From the NCBI GenBank assembly GCA_945910005.1, contig OX246747.1:31406599-31470598 (forward strand): a stretch of DNA of 64,000 bases, read 5' to 3'. Shown here piece by piece: positions 13,600-23,539 of this stretch. Position 1 is the first letter of the stretch. Each line of letters opens with the position of its first letter. This stretch comes from Isoperla grammatica. Its lineage: Eukaryota; Arthropoda; Insecta; Plecoptera; Perlodidae. The translations under genes and the position numbers were made by a program. The notes beneath the pieces were generated by a model. The model was not told the origin of the DNA. It saw nothing but the letters and a program-made list of their open reading frames with translations, and made no database searches.

Positions 13600-14095
13600 G
13601 GGCCTGGATTCACAAAGATGTCTAACTCTAAGTTTGTTCTAAGTTAGGCAAATCCTAGCTAGATAAATCAAGATAAAACGTCTCTGGGTATTACTACACA
13701 TTCACAAATACAATTCTATTAGTTAAATTGTTGATATTTTATCTTATATCACTAAGATTTGCCGAAACTAGGACGTCTTAATAATAATAATAATATTTTT
13801 TCGTAGGAATCCCTGTTATGGGTGCACACCAGCTTTACCTGATGTGCCCCTCTTCAGGTGACTAACTAGGTATAATAGGGTGTTTGCATAGTTGGGAAGG
13901 AATGTCCGAGGGCTGATAGTATGACTCAGTCCCAGCATTCGCCTTTACGACTGAGGAAAACCTCGGAAAAAACCTTCAGTCAGGACTGCCGGTGGCCGGA
14001 ATCGAACCGGCGACCTCCCGAATTAGAGTCTCGCGTCTTACCGCTGAGCCACCTCTATCGGTAAGACGTCTTAGCACTTTTGTGAGTATGGGCCC
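13600..14095. repeat. MITE interrupted by a SINE
   Basis: Left end GGGCCTGGATTCACAAAG and right end TTTTGTGAGTATGGGCCC are imperfect inverses, related to the element at 37590-38048. It is split by SINE 13781-14064, which is flanked by the 9-bp duplication GACGTCTTA (13772-13780 and 14065-14073). Confidence 0.68.
13781..14064 (-). repeat. tRNA-derived SINE (family S), full copy
   Basis: Reverse-strand copy: the tRNA-like head at the high-coordinate end shows the inverse of GGTTCGATTCCGGCCACC, and the tail is (ATT)n at the low end. A 9-bp target-site duplication bounds it. Confidence 0.9.
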
Positions 14096-14129
14096 TTGAC
14101 TCTTAAGTTCAAAAGCTATAACTATGTAA

Positions 14130-14862
14130 AACTAAGACTATCTGGACTCTAAGTCCGGCTACCGGCGTAATGGCGCGTTATAACGACGGCTACTAAGACT
14201 ATCTGGACTCTAGGTCCGGCTATCGGCGTAATAGCGCGTAATAACGACGGCTACTAAGAATATCTGGACTCTAGGTCCGGCTACCGGCGTAATAACGCGT
14301 AATAACGACGGCTACTAAGAATATCTGGACTCTAGGTCCGGCTATCGGCGTAATAGCGCGTAATAACGACGGCTACTAAGAATATCTGGACTCTAGGTCC
14401 GGCTACCGGCGTAATAACGCGTTATAACGACGGCTACAAAGACTATCTGGACTCTAGGTCCGGCTATCGGCGTAATAGCGCGTAATAACGACGGCTACAA
14501 AGACTATCTGGACTCTAGGTCCGGCTATCGGCGTAATAGCGCGTAATAACGACGGCTACTAAGAATATCTGGACTCTAGGTCCGGCTACCGGCGTAATAG
14601 CGCGTAATAACGACGGCTACTAAGAATATCTGGACTCTAGGTCCGGCTACCGGCGTAATAACGCGTTATAACGACGGCTACAAAGACTATCTGGACTCTA
14701 GGTCCGGCTATCGGCGTAATAGCGCGTAATAACGACGGCTACTAAGAATATCTGGACTCTAGGTCCGGCTACCGGCGTAATAACGCGTTATAACGACGGC
14801 TACTAAGACTATCTGGACTCTAGGTCCGGCTATCGGCGTAATAGCGCGTTATAACGACGGCT
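14130..14862. repeat. Satellite of 12 units x 61 bp
   Basis: The core TCTGGACTCT recurs every 61 bp, 12 times from 14141 to 14812. Units alternate between two variants around TATCGGCGTAATAGCGCG and TACCGGCGTAATAACGCG, and each holds a small palindrome around the CGCG. No open frame spans it in a recognisable family. Confidence 0.95.
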
Positions 14863-15495
14863 TACCACGTTAATGAACTGCGTGGTATAGAACAAGGCCT
14901 ATTAACATGTCATCACCATCTAATATATGAACCCTGGCCTCGTGTACGGGTTCGATACCTGGTTGCGTCACTTGTAACTATAGGGATGCAGTCCGATGCA
15001 CAAAGATAACCCTTCAGTACTCTTTTTCGAGCTGATAAAGTAACATTAAATACATTATGTGATTTAATACCAGATTAAGTATCAGCAATTAGATTTGTTT
15101 CTTAATTGTATGTAGGCCTACACTCTTTTTTCATATTTTTGTCTCTTATATGCAAGAGAAATTGACATTTAATTTATAAATATTAAATTAATCATATTTC
15201 CGGGATACATTTAAATGCTCTTGTTTTTAACGGTTTTTACAAGTATGAATTTTGAAACGTATTTTATAATAAAGATATCATTCGTTACACTGAGACGAAA
15301 ACAATCGCAATGGTTTTCATCAAAACATGACATTAAAAAAAAAAACGGACAAAAGTCCCATTTTATTGTCATACAATCCAAAAACTGGTGTCTTCACTTG
15401 CGGGCATGATTTAGAAATAAAATGAAAGTGATCCTGGAATTGAGTTGACCTGAGGAAGGCCACGCGTACGACAAAATCGTGTACATGCGGTGACC

Positions 15496-16004
15496 GATAG
15501 AGGTGGCTCAGCGGTAAGACGCGAGACTCAACTCGGGAGGTCGCCGGTTCGATTCCGGCCACCGGCAATCCTGAACGAAGTTTGTTTTGAGGTTTTCCTC
15601 AGTCGTAAAAACGAATGCAGGGATTGTTAGTCATACTATCAACCCTCGGACATTCCTTCCCAACTATCCAAACACCCTGAGTTCCGCGGAAGTTTACACC
15701 AACGTTTTAGGTAGTTTTCTTGGTACACCCCTAGAGCAAAGTCCAGTCGAGCAATTATCTCCATTCAAACTGAAGCAAAGGACGAGGAATTCAGTGACTG
15801 AATACACTGATCACATTCTTTAAGGCAATGAAGTCCGATCGTTCTTTCAAAGTATATATGGGTGTCCAAAACGCGGGGGAAAAATGGTGTGGCCATGGTG
15901 TAAACTCCCGCGGAACTCTACTGTATTTCGTCACCACAAGAAGGGCACATCAGGTAAAACTGGTGTGCACCCTATAACGGGCATTCCTACAAAATATTAT
16001 TAAT
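15496..16004 (+). repeat. SINE (family S) split by a MITE
   Basis: tRNA-like head with A box TGGCTCAGCGG and B box GGTTCGATTCC. The body resumes after the insertion at GGGCACATCAGGTAAAAC and ends near 16004. Confidence 0.82.
15679..15918. repeat. MITE inserted in a SINE, copy 1 (240 bp)
   Basis: Imperfect TIRs GAGTTCCGCGGAAGTTTACA and its inverse bound it. The internal frame (GSFLGTPLEQSPVEQLSPFK) also appears in copy 2 at 16849-17119, but only because the two DNAs are close copies. Confidence 0.75.
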
Positions 16005-16019
16005 GTTAGTAGTAGTATA

Positions 16020-16565
16020 ATCTTTAGTTTAGCAGTTTTGCTATTTACACAATACAATATGTGTATAAAATACACAATACACACATCACAACCATTTCAT
16101 TCACAATACATAGTATGACTTATATTAATATACAAACTGTAAGCCTAGTCTATTTATTCTACACAAAAACATATTATTTAATTTAATTATCCCAGAAACC
16201 TTCATTTTCATGGGGAAGTGGGATAATTTTCTTTTCTTTTACTAACTTGCAACAAGCTCTTCTAAATTTATTAGGACAATTGTAATTTCTTATTTCAGAG
16301 GGAATTCTATTGTAAATTTTTATTTCTTTACTAAAGAAAGATTATATTATCCCCAAACTTGCCATAACTTCTATCAATTTGGATTTTATTGTTCACTGTT
16401 GATCTTGTATAATGCAAGTTTTTCACATCACACCTTTTTATTTCACTAACCAAATAATTTGGTGCATTTCCTTTATGTATTTTAAAAATAAATGACATAG
16501 TATTTAATAAAATCCTATCTCGTATCTTCAACCAAGATAGTGCTTTATACATTTGTTCTATTTTG
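16020..16565 (-). mobile_element. LINE 3' fragment with frameshift
   Basis: Minus-strand frames read as the C-terminal end of a non-LTR retrotransposon ORF: IFKIHKGNAPNYLVSEIK, then after a frame change near 16331 YNRIPSEIRNY and an ending at GFWDN-stop (about 16186). AT-rich 3' UTR follows. Related in style to the 11.4 kb fragment. No catalytic RT motif; inactive. Confidence 0.65.
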
Positions 16566-16595
16566 TGTATTATGTAAGCGTAAGCACCGATAATA

Positions 16596-16735
16596 CAGGT
16601 GGCTCAGTGGTAACGCGCAAGATCAAAATTCAAGAGGTCGCCGGTTCGATTCCAGCCACCGACTTAAGTTTTTTACGATGGTTCCCTCAGTCATAACTTG
16701 GTAAATGCCGCCATTGAGTCCTTTCTCAGATGTAA
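16596..16735 (+). repeat. Truncated SINE (family S)
   Basis: A box TGGCTCAGTGG and B box GGTTCGATTCC are present, but the element is cut off after about 140 bp by the next copy. Confidence 0.75.
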
Positions 16736-17195
16736 CACGCAATACTAATTCGGGAGGTGGTCGCCGGTTCGATTCCGGCCACCGGCAATCCCGACTGAAG
16801 GTTTTCCCGACGTTTTTCCGTCATAAGGCGACTGCTGCCATTGAGTACAGAGCACCGCGGGAGTTTACACCATGGCCACACCATTTCCCCCACGTTTTGG
16901 ACACCCATAGATACGTTGAAAGATAAGCTACCCCGGGATTTGTTGTTTACCTAGAACGATCGGACCTCATCACCTTGAAAAATGTGATGTGTGTATTCAG
17001 TCACTGAATTCCTCGTCCTTTGCTCGAATTTAAATGGAGATAATTGCTCGACTGGACTTTGCTCTAGGGGTGTACCAAGAAAACTACCTAAAAGGTTGGT
17101 GTAAGCCCCCACGGAACTCCACTTTGTAGAGCCCTCGCACATTCCTTCCCAACTATCCGATCCCCCTATTACACCTAGTTAGTCACCTGAAAGGA
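16736..17195 (+). repeat. SINE (family S) split by a second copy of the same MITE
   Basis: Starts inside the tRNA-like region (TTCGGGAGGTGG then GGTTCGATTCCGGCC). The MITE (16849-17119) sits in the opposite orientation to that in 15496-16004. The SINE body resumes at CATTCCTTCCCAACTATCC. A poly-G run follows at 17200-17220. Confidence 0.75.
16849..17119. repeat. MITE inserted in a SINE, copy 2 (inverted relative to copy 1)
   Basis: Its internal sequence is the reverse complement of 15679-15918 with moderate divergence and a short extra piece near 16919-16960. Ends are AGCACCGCGGGAGTTTACAC and GTAAGCCCCCACGGAACTC. Confidence 0.72.
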
Positions 17196-17219
17196 TGGTG
17201 GGGGGGGGGGGGGGGGGGG

Positions 17220-18470
17220 CGGAGGGGGCGGCAGCGTTAAAACTAGTATAATTTTTTGAGCGTTGAAATTTTTTGAATATACACTTTCGGGCCATGGTAT
17301 TGTGGGCATCACTCAGTTTCAAATTAGCCTACCCTATGTCACCATAAAAAAATGCTAAAAATATACTTTTCCCCGTTGTTTGTGTATATGTCTGTATTGA
17401 ATTTGCACTAGTGAAATTTGTATTCTGTTGCAAATAAATGCCTGATAACAAAATTTGGATTAGATCCCCAATCGTAGTTTTTAAGGGCTCTTCAACTATA
17501 TCTTTAGTTTTAAAATCGTTTGAGAGACCGATCGGTAAGAACGAATTTACGAATGGCTCTGCAATAGCGATATATAAGTCTAAAGATGGTATAGGTATGC
17601 CCAAGGCCATATAAGTATATAACCCTGCACAGTCTTGTCACGATGATTGATTAATGGGGCTTAACGTCTCATATTTTTGCAACAATGGAATCGAGACGAC
17701 TGTCTTGTCACGGGGCTGGAAAATCTTCGAGAAAATCACAATAAATTTTAAAATTGATATTAGGTTATACCAACAGGTAAAATACCGTTATGTACAGTGG
17801 ACGCAACTAGAGACCTCCCGGTTCTTTCAAAACCTTCCAGAGCCAGCATCTGCATAGCTGGCCGCGGTCTCTGCGTTCCAGGTTCGAATCCTGCTCATGA
17901 GCATGGATGTCATGTGGCGTTGTTTACCTTCATAATCACCCACACATCGTCTCGATTAGCCTCGTTGCAAACACATGAAACGTTAAACCCCAATATCACA
18001 TCCTTCCAGTTCATAAACGTGGTTCCATACATTTCAAATACCTTCTCATTTGTCGCCAATGAACCTCGTTGTACGGCATGCCTCACACAAACAACCAATT
18101 CATGATCCCCGACAGGAAGAAAACAAAAAAAAAAGCACCGATCATGCAACCAACATACCTTCACATTCCATAATTTAAAATTGGATTAGATATTAATTAA
18201 TTAATGATAATATATAACACGTTCAACCAACAGGTTTTACCTGTGATTCCATCACGTACATACTTCACACATGTTACTGTTGGGAGTCTGCCAATAATAT
18301 TATAATCATTAATTGCTTCCTACCTCTTTCACTGCAAGAAGATTCCATGACCGTCATCAACAAGAAGAAGAAAAAGAAGACCGTATATTCCATGACGACG
18401 AGTGTTTAACTGCTTACATTCATACACTGATTGTTAACTGTTAGTCACAGAAATGTTAAAACACAACACA
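17220..18470. other. Non-coding; one degraded tRNA-like repeat
   Basis: About 17855-17990 contains GCGTTCCAGGTTCGAATCC, a B-box-like stretch, followed by the R2-type block CACCCACACATCGTCTCG. The rest shows no recognisable gene. Confidence 0.4.
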
Positions 18471-18695
18471 CGGTCACAAAACACAGATTTTATTATTTAT
18501 TTCAATACATTTTATTTTTTTAAGCGGTAGAAGTTCTAGTTTGGACACAAAACGATATTGTAGCGAATTTAAATTTTTAGCACACGGTCACAGAACACAG
18601 ATTTTATTATTTATTTCAATACATTTCAATTTTTTAAACGGTAGAAGTTTTAGTTCAGACACAAAACGATATTGGAACGAATTTAAATTTTTGTA
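18470..18695. repeat. Direct tandem duplication, about 112 bp x2
   Basis: ACACGGTCACAAAACACAGA through CGAATTTAAATTTTT occurs twice in a row, with small differences. Confidence 0.75.
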
Positions 18696-19029
18696 TTTTT
18701 TTAAATTTTCTATATTTTGGAACAATTTCGATGTATTTAAATAATTTTCGTCGGTGTTTAATCGCGCGCCTGTTCCTAAGTTGTGCCGACCATCGTTTCA
18801 CGGCTGTTTGTTTTATTACGAGTAGCACGTTGTCTCTGTCTGTGGTAGACGGAAGCAAAACGCGTGCTCGCGGCTACAGAGAAACCACGCGACTGGCCGA
18901 CTTTGACAGTTGCGTCAAAGAGCTTAGTAGAAAGACGCGCCACTCGACTCGACTCTACTCGACTGTAGTCAAAGAACTTGCACGGAGCATAAAGACAGAA
19001 CGATTGCACGATGACAAAAGAGGAAAAGC

Positions 19030-19810
19030 CCACCTGGGCCGGGGAAGAATAGGAGTGACTCTACTAGTCGTAAGAGGCGACGAAAGGAGACCCGTCTCGG
19101 CCCGGGGTAGAATAGGCCCAGAGTGACTCTACTAGTCGTAAGAGGCGACGAAAGGAGACCCGTCTCGGCCCGGGGTAGAAAAGGCCCAGAGTGACTCTGC
19201 TAGTCGTAAGAGGCGACGAAAGGAGACCCGTCCCGGCCCGGGGTAGAATAGGCCCAGAGTGACTCTGCTAGTCGTAAGAGGCGACGAAAGGAGACCCGTC
19301 TCGGCCCGGGGTAGAATAGGCCCAGAGTGACTCTGCTAGTCGTAAGAGGCGACGAAAGGAGACCCGTCTTGGCCCGGGGTAGAATAGGCCAAGAGTGACT
19401 CTGCTAGTCGTAAGAGGCGACGAAAGGAGACCCGTCTCGGCCCGGGGTAGAATAGACCCAGAGTTACTCTGCTAGTCGTAAGAGGCGACGAAAGGAGACC
19501 CGTCTCGGCCCGGGGTAGAATAGGCCTAGAGTGACTCTGCTAGTCGTAAGAGGCGACGAAAGGGGACCCGTCTCGGCCCGGTGTAGAATAGGCCCAGAGT
19601 GACTTTGCTAGTCGTAAGAGGCGACGAAAAGAGACCCTGTCTCCCCCCACCCACTGTCCCACTGAATATTTCTCCTCCCACTTGGCCCTGTCCTCCCTTG
19701 CTGGACACCCCTTATGACGACTCCCGCGATATAGATGGACCTGATTCGGAAGACGTTATATGACCTAAGAAGCTGTCGAGTACGTCGTTCAACACCACCA
19801 ATAATAAACG
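19030..19810 (+). repeat. Element with internal 68-bp minisatellite (about 9 units)
   Basis: The core AGTCGTAAGAGGCGACGAAA recurs every 68 bp (19066, 19134, 19202 and on to about 19613). It is followed by CTCCCACTTGGCCCTGTCC and CTTATGACGACTCCCGCG, the same downstream block as at 13.3 kb. Translated frames across it are repeat artefacts. Confidence 0.88.
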
Positions 19811-20003
19811 AAAGAGGAAAGGGGAAAAGGGAGGGGGTGGTGGTGGGGGGGGGGGAGGAGTGCGTACCGTTATTAGAACGAAGAAACTAAAAAAAGTCAA
19901 ATGTATTCCCATCTGTGAGAAATAATTATACATAAATGTAAAAAAAAGTTCCAACTCCAAAGAGAAATAAAGGAAAAAATTAATGAAATCGCATTTATTT
20001 ATA

Positions 20004-20198
20004 TTCAGAATTGATCTAGAGGACCGTGATTACTTCTATCTAAGGGTCCTTGATAGATAAATGACAACAATGCGCAACAATAACAACTGGTTTTCAAATG
20101 TTATGCTGAGGTGAATTTTTTTCTGTTGTGTATTGTTGTCACTGAAGATCTAGAGGTCCGAGATTGATTAGCTCAATCTAAGGGTCCTAGATCAATTA
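20004..20198. repeat. Foldback MITE, family F
   Basis: Left AATTGATCTAGAGGACCGTG pairs with the right AGGGTCCTAGATCAATT region, with internal CAACAATGCGCAACAATAAC. Relatives lie at 32644-32800 and 33262-33503. Confidence 0.65.
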
Positions 20199-20230
20199 CA
20201 AAAAAGGTAAATTCTGGCTAGTTGCTCAAC

Positions 20231-20552
20231 AATAGGGTACGCACAACTGACGTAACAGCCGAACTACAACAATGGAATAAATGAATTGAACTGGTGGAAA
20301 AACAACAAGCTGTCAAAGTAATATCTTTGCAAATAATGAGGAGAAACTATTAGTTGTAACGATAGTAACTGCTCGCCAGTTAAAATTTATGTTCAGTAAT
20401 GGACAGCAACTATCTGAAAGTTTGTAAACGTTGTGAACGTTTGTTTTTTCCAACTTCAGAACTTCATATTTTTTTTTGACAGCTTGTTTGTCCATCAGTT
20501 CAATTCCTTTGTTTCATTGTTGTGTTTTGGTGTTGTGCGTACCCTATTATTT
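20231..20552. repeat. MITE with 17-bp perfect TIRs
   Basis: Left AATAGGGTACGCACAAC and right GTTGTGCGTACCCTATT are exact inverses. Subterminal CAAGCTGTCAAA pairs too. No ORF. Confidence 0.75.
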
Positions 20553-21777
20553 CTCATATGGGGATAGGGCAACTCATTGTTGTGAGCTTTCCTTCGTCCG
20601 AAACAAAACACGGCCACGTTGATATTGATTTTTGAAGCACCTTCTTAAATTTCATTTTGTCGGGAAATAATACAAACATGTGAAACTTTGTCAGGTAGTT
20701 CCTCATTTGACACTATCATAGGCAAATATTATTCAAATTTACTATAACAGCATAATTTATAATTTGAAAAGTAAACGTAATTAATAAAAAAAATCACAAC
20801 ACACGCCAATTTTATTAAAAAAAAAAAACAAAAAAACAGGCTGAATCTTTCAGATTCAGATTCAGATTCTAGCACAGAATACATACATGTTTATTGTTTA
20901 CTCAAAAATGGCTATTTAAAAGTTGGAGAAGCCTGCAAAGTCATGGACACTTGAGTGCAGTGTTGAATATTAATTTTGTCAGATGGCAACAGTAGGCATA
21001 CTTAAAAGGAAAATTGTGTGATAATACAATTTATACAATTATAGCTAAATCTAAATGTATTGGGGGAAGTTAGTATGATGTCATGTGTTCTACGATTCTA
21101 TTCTACCAAAACAGACTTCAATTGTTTCTCCATGGCAACGTCAAAGTTTGATCACAAATGTGGCCACCACGCGCAAAGATGTGACGTACGTGCAACCTAC
21201 GAATTATGAAAGAGTTTGGTTCATTGTTGTTTTATAGCGCAGATAAGTAGGTTGCTTAGCAACGCTATCTTTTGTTCTCGAATCCCCCCGTATGTAGATG
21301 CAGTAGGTTCTCCCGCTTACCGACCGTCGCGCTATCTATCGCCAGACGAAGCGAACCAAGCCATAGTAAAGCTCGCCAACTCACACAAACTACAATGCCA
21401 TTTTAACAACCACTGCACACCTTTTATTTATTTATTTTATTTCACCATGTGATTTGAACAGAGTTCAAATATTGCTACAAAATAGAGATAGATCCTACTA
21501 TACATACAAAATAAAGTACATGCATACAAAACTATAATTTAGAAATAACAGTAAGGATAGGTCAGTAAGGGTTTGATAAAACTTTTCTACGTGTCATCAA
21601 AGGAACGTTAGTACAACAACAGAAAAAGAATCATCGAAATCGGTCCACAGGCTCACGAGTTCTCTGCGCTCTACCTGCCCCATGCTATAGAAGCGCGTGA
21701 CGTCACCAGGGGTCTGCGGTCAGCCGGGCGGAGGGGTGGTAGCCTAGCTCGCGCTTGGCGTACATTCATTCATAGCT

Positions 21778-22215
21778 ATGGCAGGCGCGAAGCCATATCG
21801 TTATGAGCCGCGCTACACTGAAGAAGAGTACGCTGCAATTCAAGAAAAACGGGAATCGGAAAACCTAAGATCAGAAATGTTGCTAGGTAGAAGTGGAAAT
21901 GTGCTATGGTGTAAATGTGGTGCGTGTTCAGAAATGACAACGGACACAGAATCGGTTTGCTGCTCTGAATCAGTTAAAATAAACAATGTAAGGCAAGATT
22001 CAGATTGTATAATATACCACGAGGCATTTGATTCGGTTGTGCTCAATAAACATACTTTGAGAACTGCCCGTCATAATTTACTGTTTCAAACGAAATGTAA
22101 TGATAAGAAGAAAGAACTTGAAAATGAAAGCAACGCACTTTGGAGGCATATCGCATATAGGCAATTTGTTTTTTGGATTAATTCATGGCATAAAATCGGA
22201 CCGCTTCCGTTTTAG
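21778..22215 (+). CDS. P2X7-type C-terminal (ballast) domain protein, single exon, 145 aa
   Basis: Unspliced ORF from the first ATG after an upstream stop. The pattern matches the cytosolic tail of P2X7 purinoceptors: a Cys-rich start (WCKCGACSEM, then VCCSE), a further Cys in DCIIYHEAFDSV, a middle LNKHTLRTA and the signature HIAYRQFVFWINSW near residues 124-137. In the known family these Cys bind zinc in the 'ballast' fold, and stand-alone copies without the channel domain are common in invertebrates and fishes. No transmembrane segment or channel domain is present, so it is not a receptor. The usual final LPSC-type Cys motif is absent because the frame ends at GPLPF, suggesting a truncated C-terminus. 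Neighbours are repeats, and the flanks at about 21694-21725 and 22515-22550 look weakly inverted, so it may ride on a DNA transposon. Whether it is expressed is unknown. Confidence 0.72.
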   Translation: MAGAKPYRYEPRYTEEEYAAIQEKRESENLRSEMLLGRSGNVLWCKCGACSEMTTDTESVCCSESVKINNVRQDSDCIIYHEAFDSVVLNKHTLRTARHNLLFQTKCNDKKKELENESNALWRHIAYRQFVFWINSWHKIGPLPF

Positions 22216-23210
22216 TTTATTTAACCACTGTTTATGGAGAACAGAAAATCGTGTCTTATGAGGGAAACTGTGCATAGATATGTTCGGATTGCTCTTGCGG
22301 GAATTGTTACACCGAAACGCAACACTAGTTGACCATAATGGAAACAAAAACACACGCACACACAATTAAACTTACGAGCAATCAAACAAACAAACGAACG
22401 AACTGACAAACTTTTTAACCAACGTACAAACACAGACAAGTACACGAGCCACGAGTGGAATGACAAGCTGACACTATACGACTGACAGTTGCAGTGGCTT
22501 GTTTCTCTACCTGGCGTAGCGGTATGCGGGCGGAGTAGACCCCTTGTGACGCGCCAATAGGCCACGTGCTGCTACAGTCGCGCGCAAATATCTGGAGAAC
22601 GAGCGGGGCGTTTTCACTACAGTTTTCTGAGTTACTAATTATAAGAAGCAATCTTTATTTTAAAAATATGTTGTTTGAAACCCTTACTGGGCCTTTAAGT
22701 TGTTGTAAGTTATCAAAAAATTCTACCAAAGTGTAGAAATGTTTTTAGTCCGTGTTTAAAAAGTGCAAGAGGTGTAGAGTTTTTTTACTGATTGGGGAAG
22801 TTTGTTATTGTAATACATTTTAGCTGTGATTTTAGTATTTTACCATGTTTAATCAATGATTTTACTGCAAAGGTGGGTTGGACTGTGGTTGTAACTTAAT
22901 ATATGTGCTTGGATTTGGGGATGAAAATGTTAGCGCTAGATCGGGTTTTTACATTGACTAAAATGTTTAACGTGCTACACGGAGTAAATTTCATTTTCAA
23001 AAATATCTATTTAAAAAAACCTACGGAGAGTGGAACTGTTAGGTCTTATCAAAAATATCAAAAATGAATTTAAAATACGTTTTTGACGGCGGATTACTAT
23101 CGATATTGCGTTATTGTTAAGTCAATTTGTATTGTGGCTACTTCTGGAAGCCACAACTGTGTGGAAGTTGAAATTTTATTGAAACTAATTCATCAATCAA
23201 TTTTGTACGA
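22216..23210. other. Non-coding, nothing recognised
   Basis: AT-rich DNA with short unrelated frames. The 22500-22560 piece (CGGGCGGAGTAGACCCC) partly mirrors sequence upstream of the P2X7-like ORF. Confidence 0.4.
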
Positions 23211-23214
23211 CTAC

Positions 23215-23525
23215 ATGTAATATGTCTGTCCAGGGACTGCTACCTTATCGTGGTGGGCAGGTTTGCGTGCTTTGTTGATCCCGAGAGCTATGCCGGCGGA
23301 AGCGTATGCTTCTGGTAGGGTCACCCTAGCCGGACAGGTCGAGGTGGAGAAGTCAGACGAAGTGCAGTCCAGACCCCAATCCCCTTTCCTCACTGCCCTC
23401 CTACTTTCCCCTTTCCTTTAAAGAGTCCCCAATTTCATCTTCATAATCACCCACTTATCGTCTTGATTAGCCAAGTTGCAAAAATAGAAGACGGTAAGCC
23501 CGAATATCAATAAATCATTGCAAAT
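23215..23525 (+). repeat. R2 family repeat, best copy
   Basis: Contains CTACCTTATCGTGGTGGGCA, GAGCTATGCCGGCGGAAGCG and GGTAGGGTCACCCTAGCCGG, then the downstream CACCCACTTATCGTCTTG. A second good copy is at 30425-30660. Similar strings occur at the 5' ends of LINEs in other animals (recalled, not checked). Confidence 0.6.
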
Positions 23526-23539
23526 ATCGCAAGACGTTA

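Noticed and set aside
14130..14862. CRISPR array (regular 61-bp repeats)
   Set aside because: There are no unique spacers; whole units repeat, and the DNA is eukaryotic.
15587..15823. Conserved protein GSFLGTPLEQSPVEQ in two loci
   Set aside because: The two loci are copies of one MITE, so shared frames follow from DNA identity and not from coding constraint.
18731..19126. 131-codon ORF before the 19 kb array
   Set aside because: It runs into the 68-bp minisatellite, lacks family resemblance and has no splice or promoter support.
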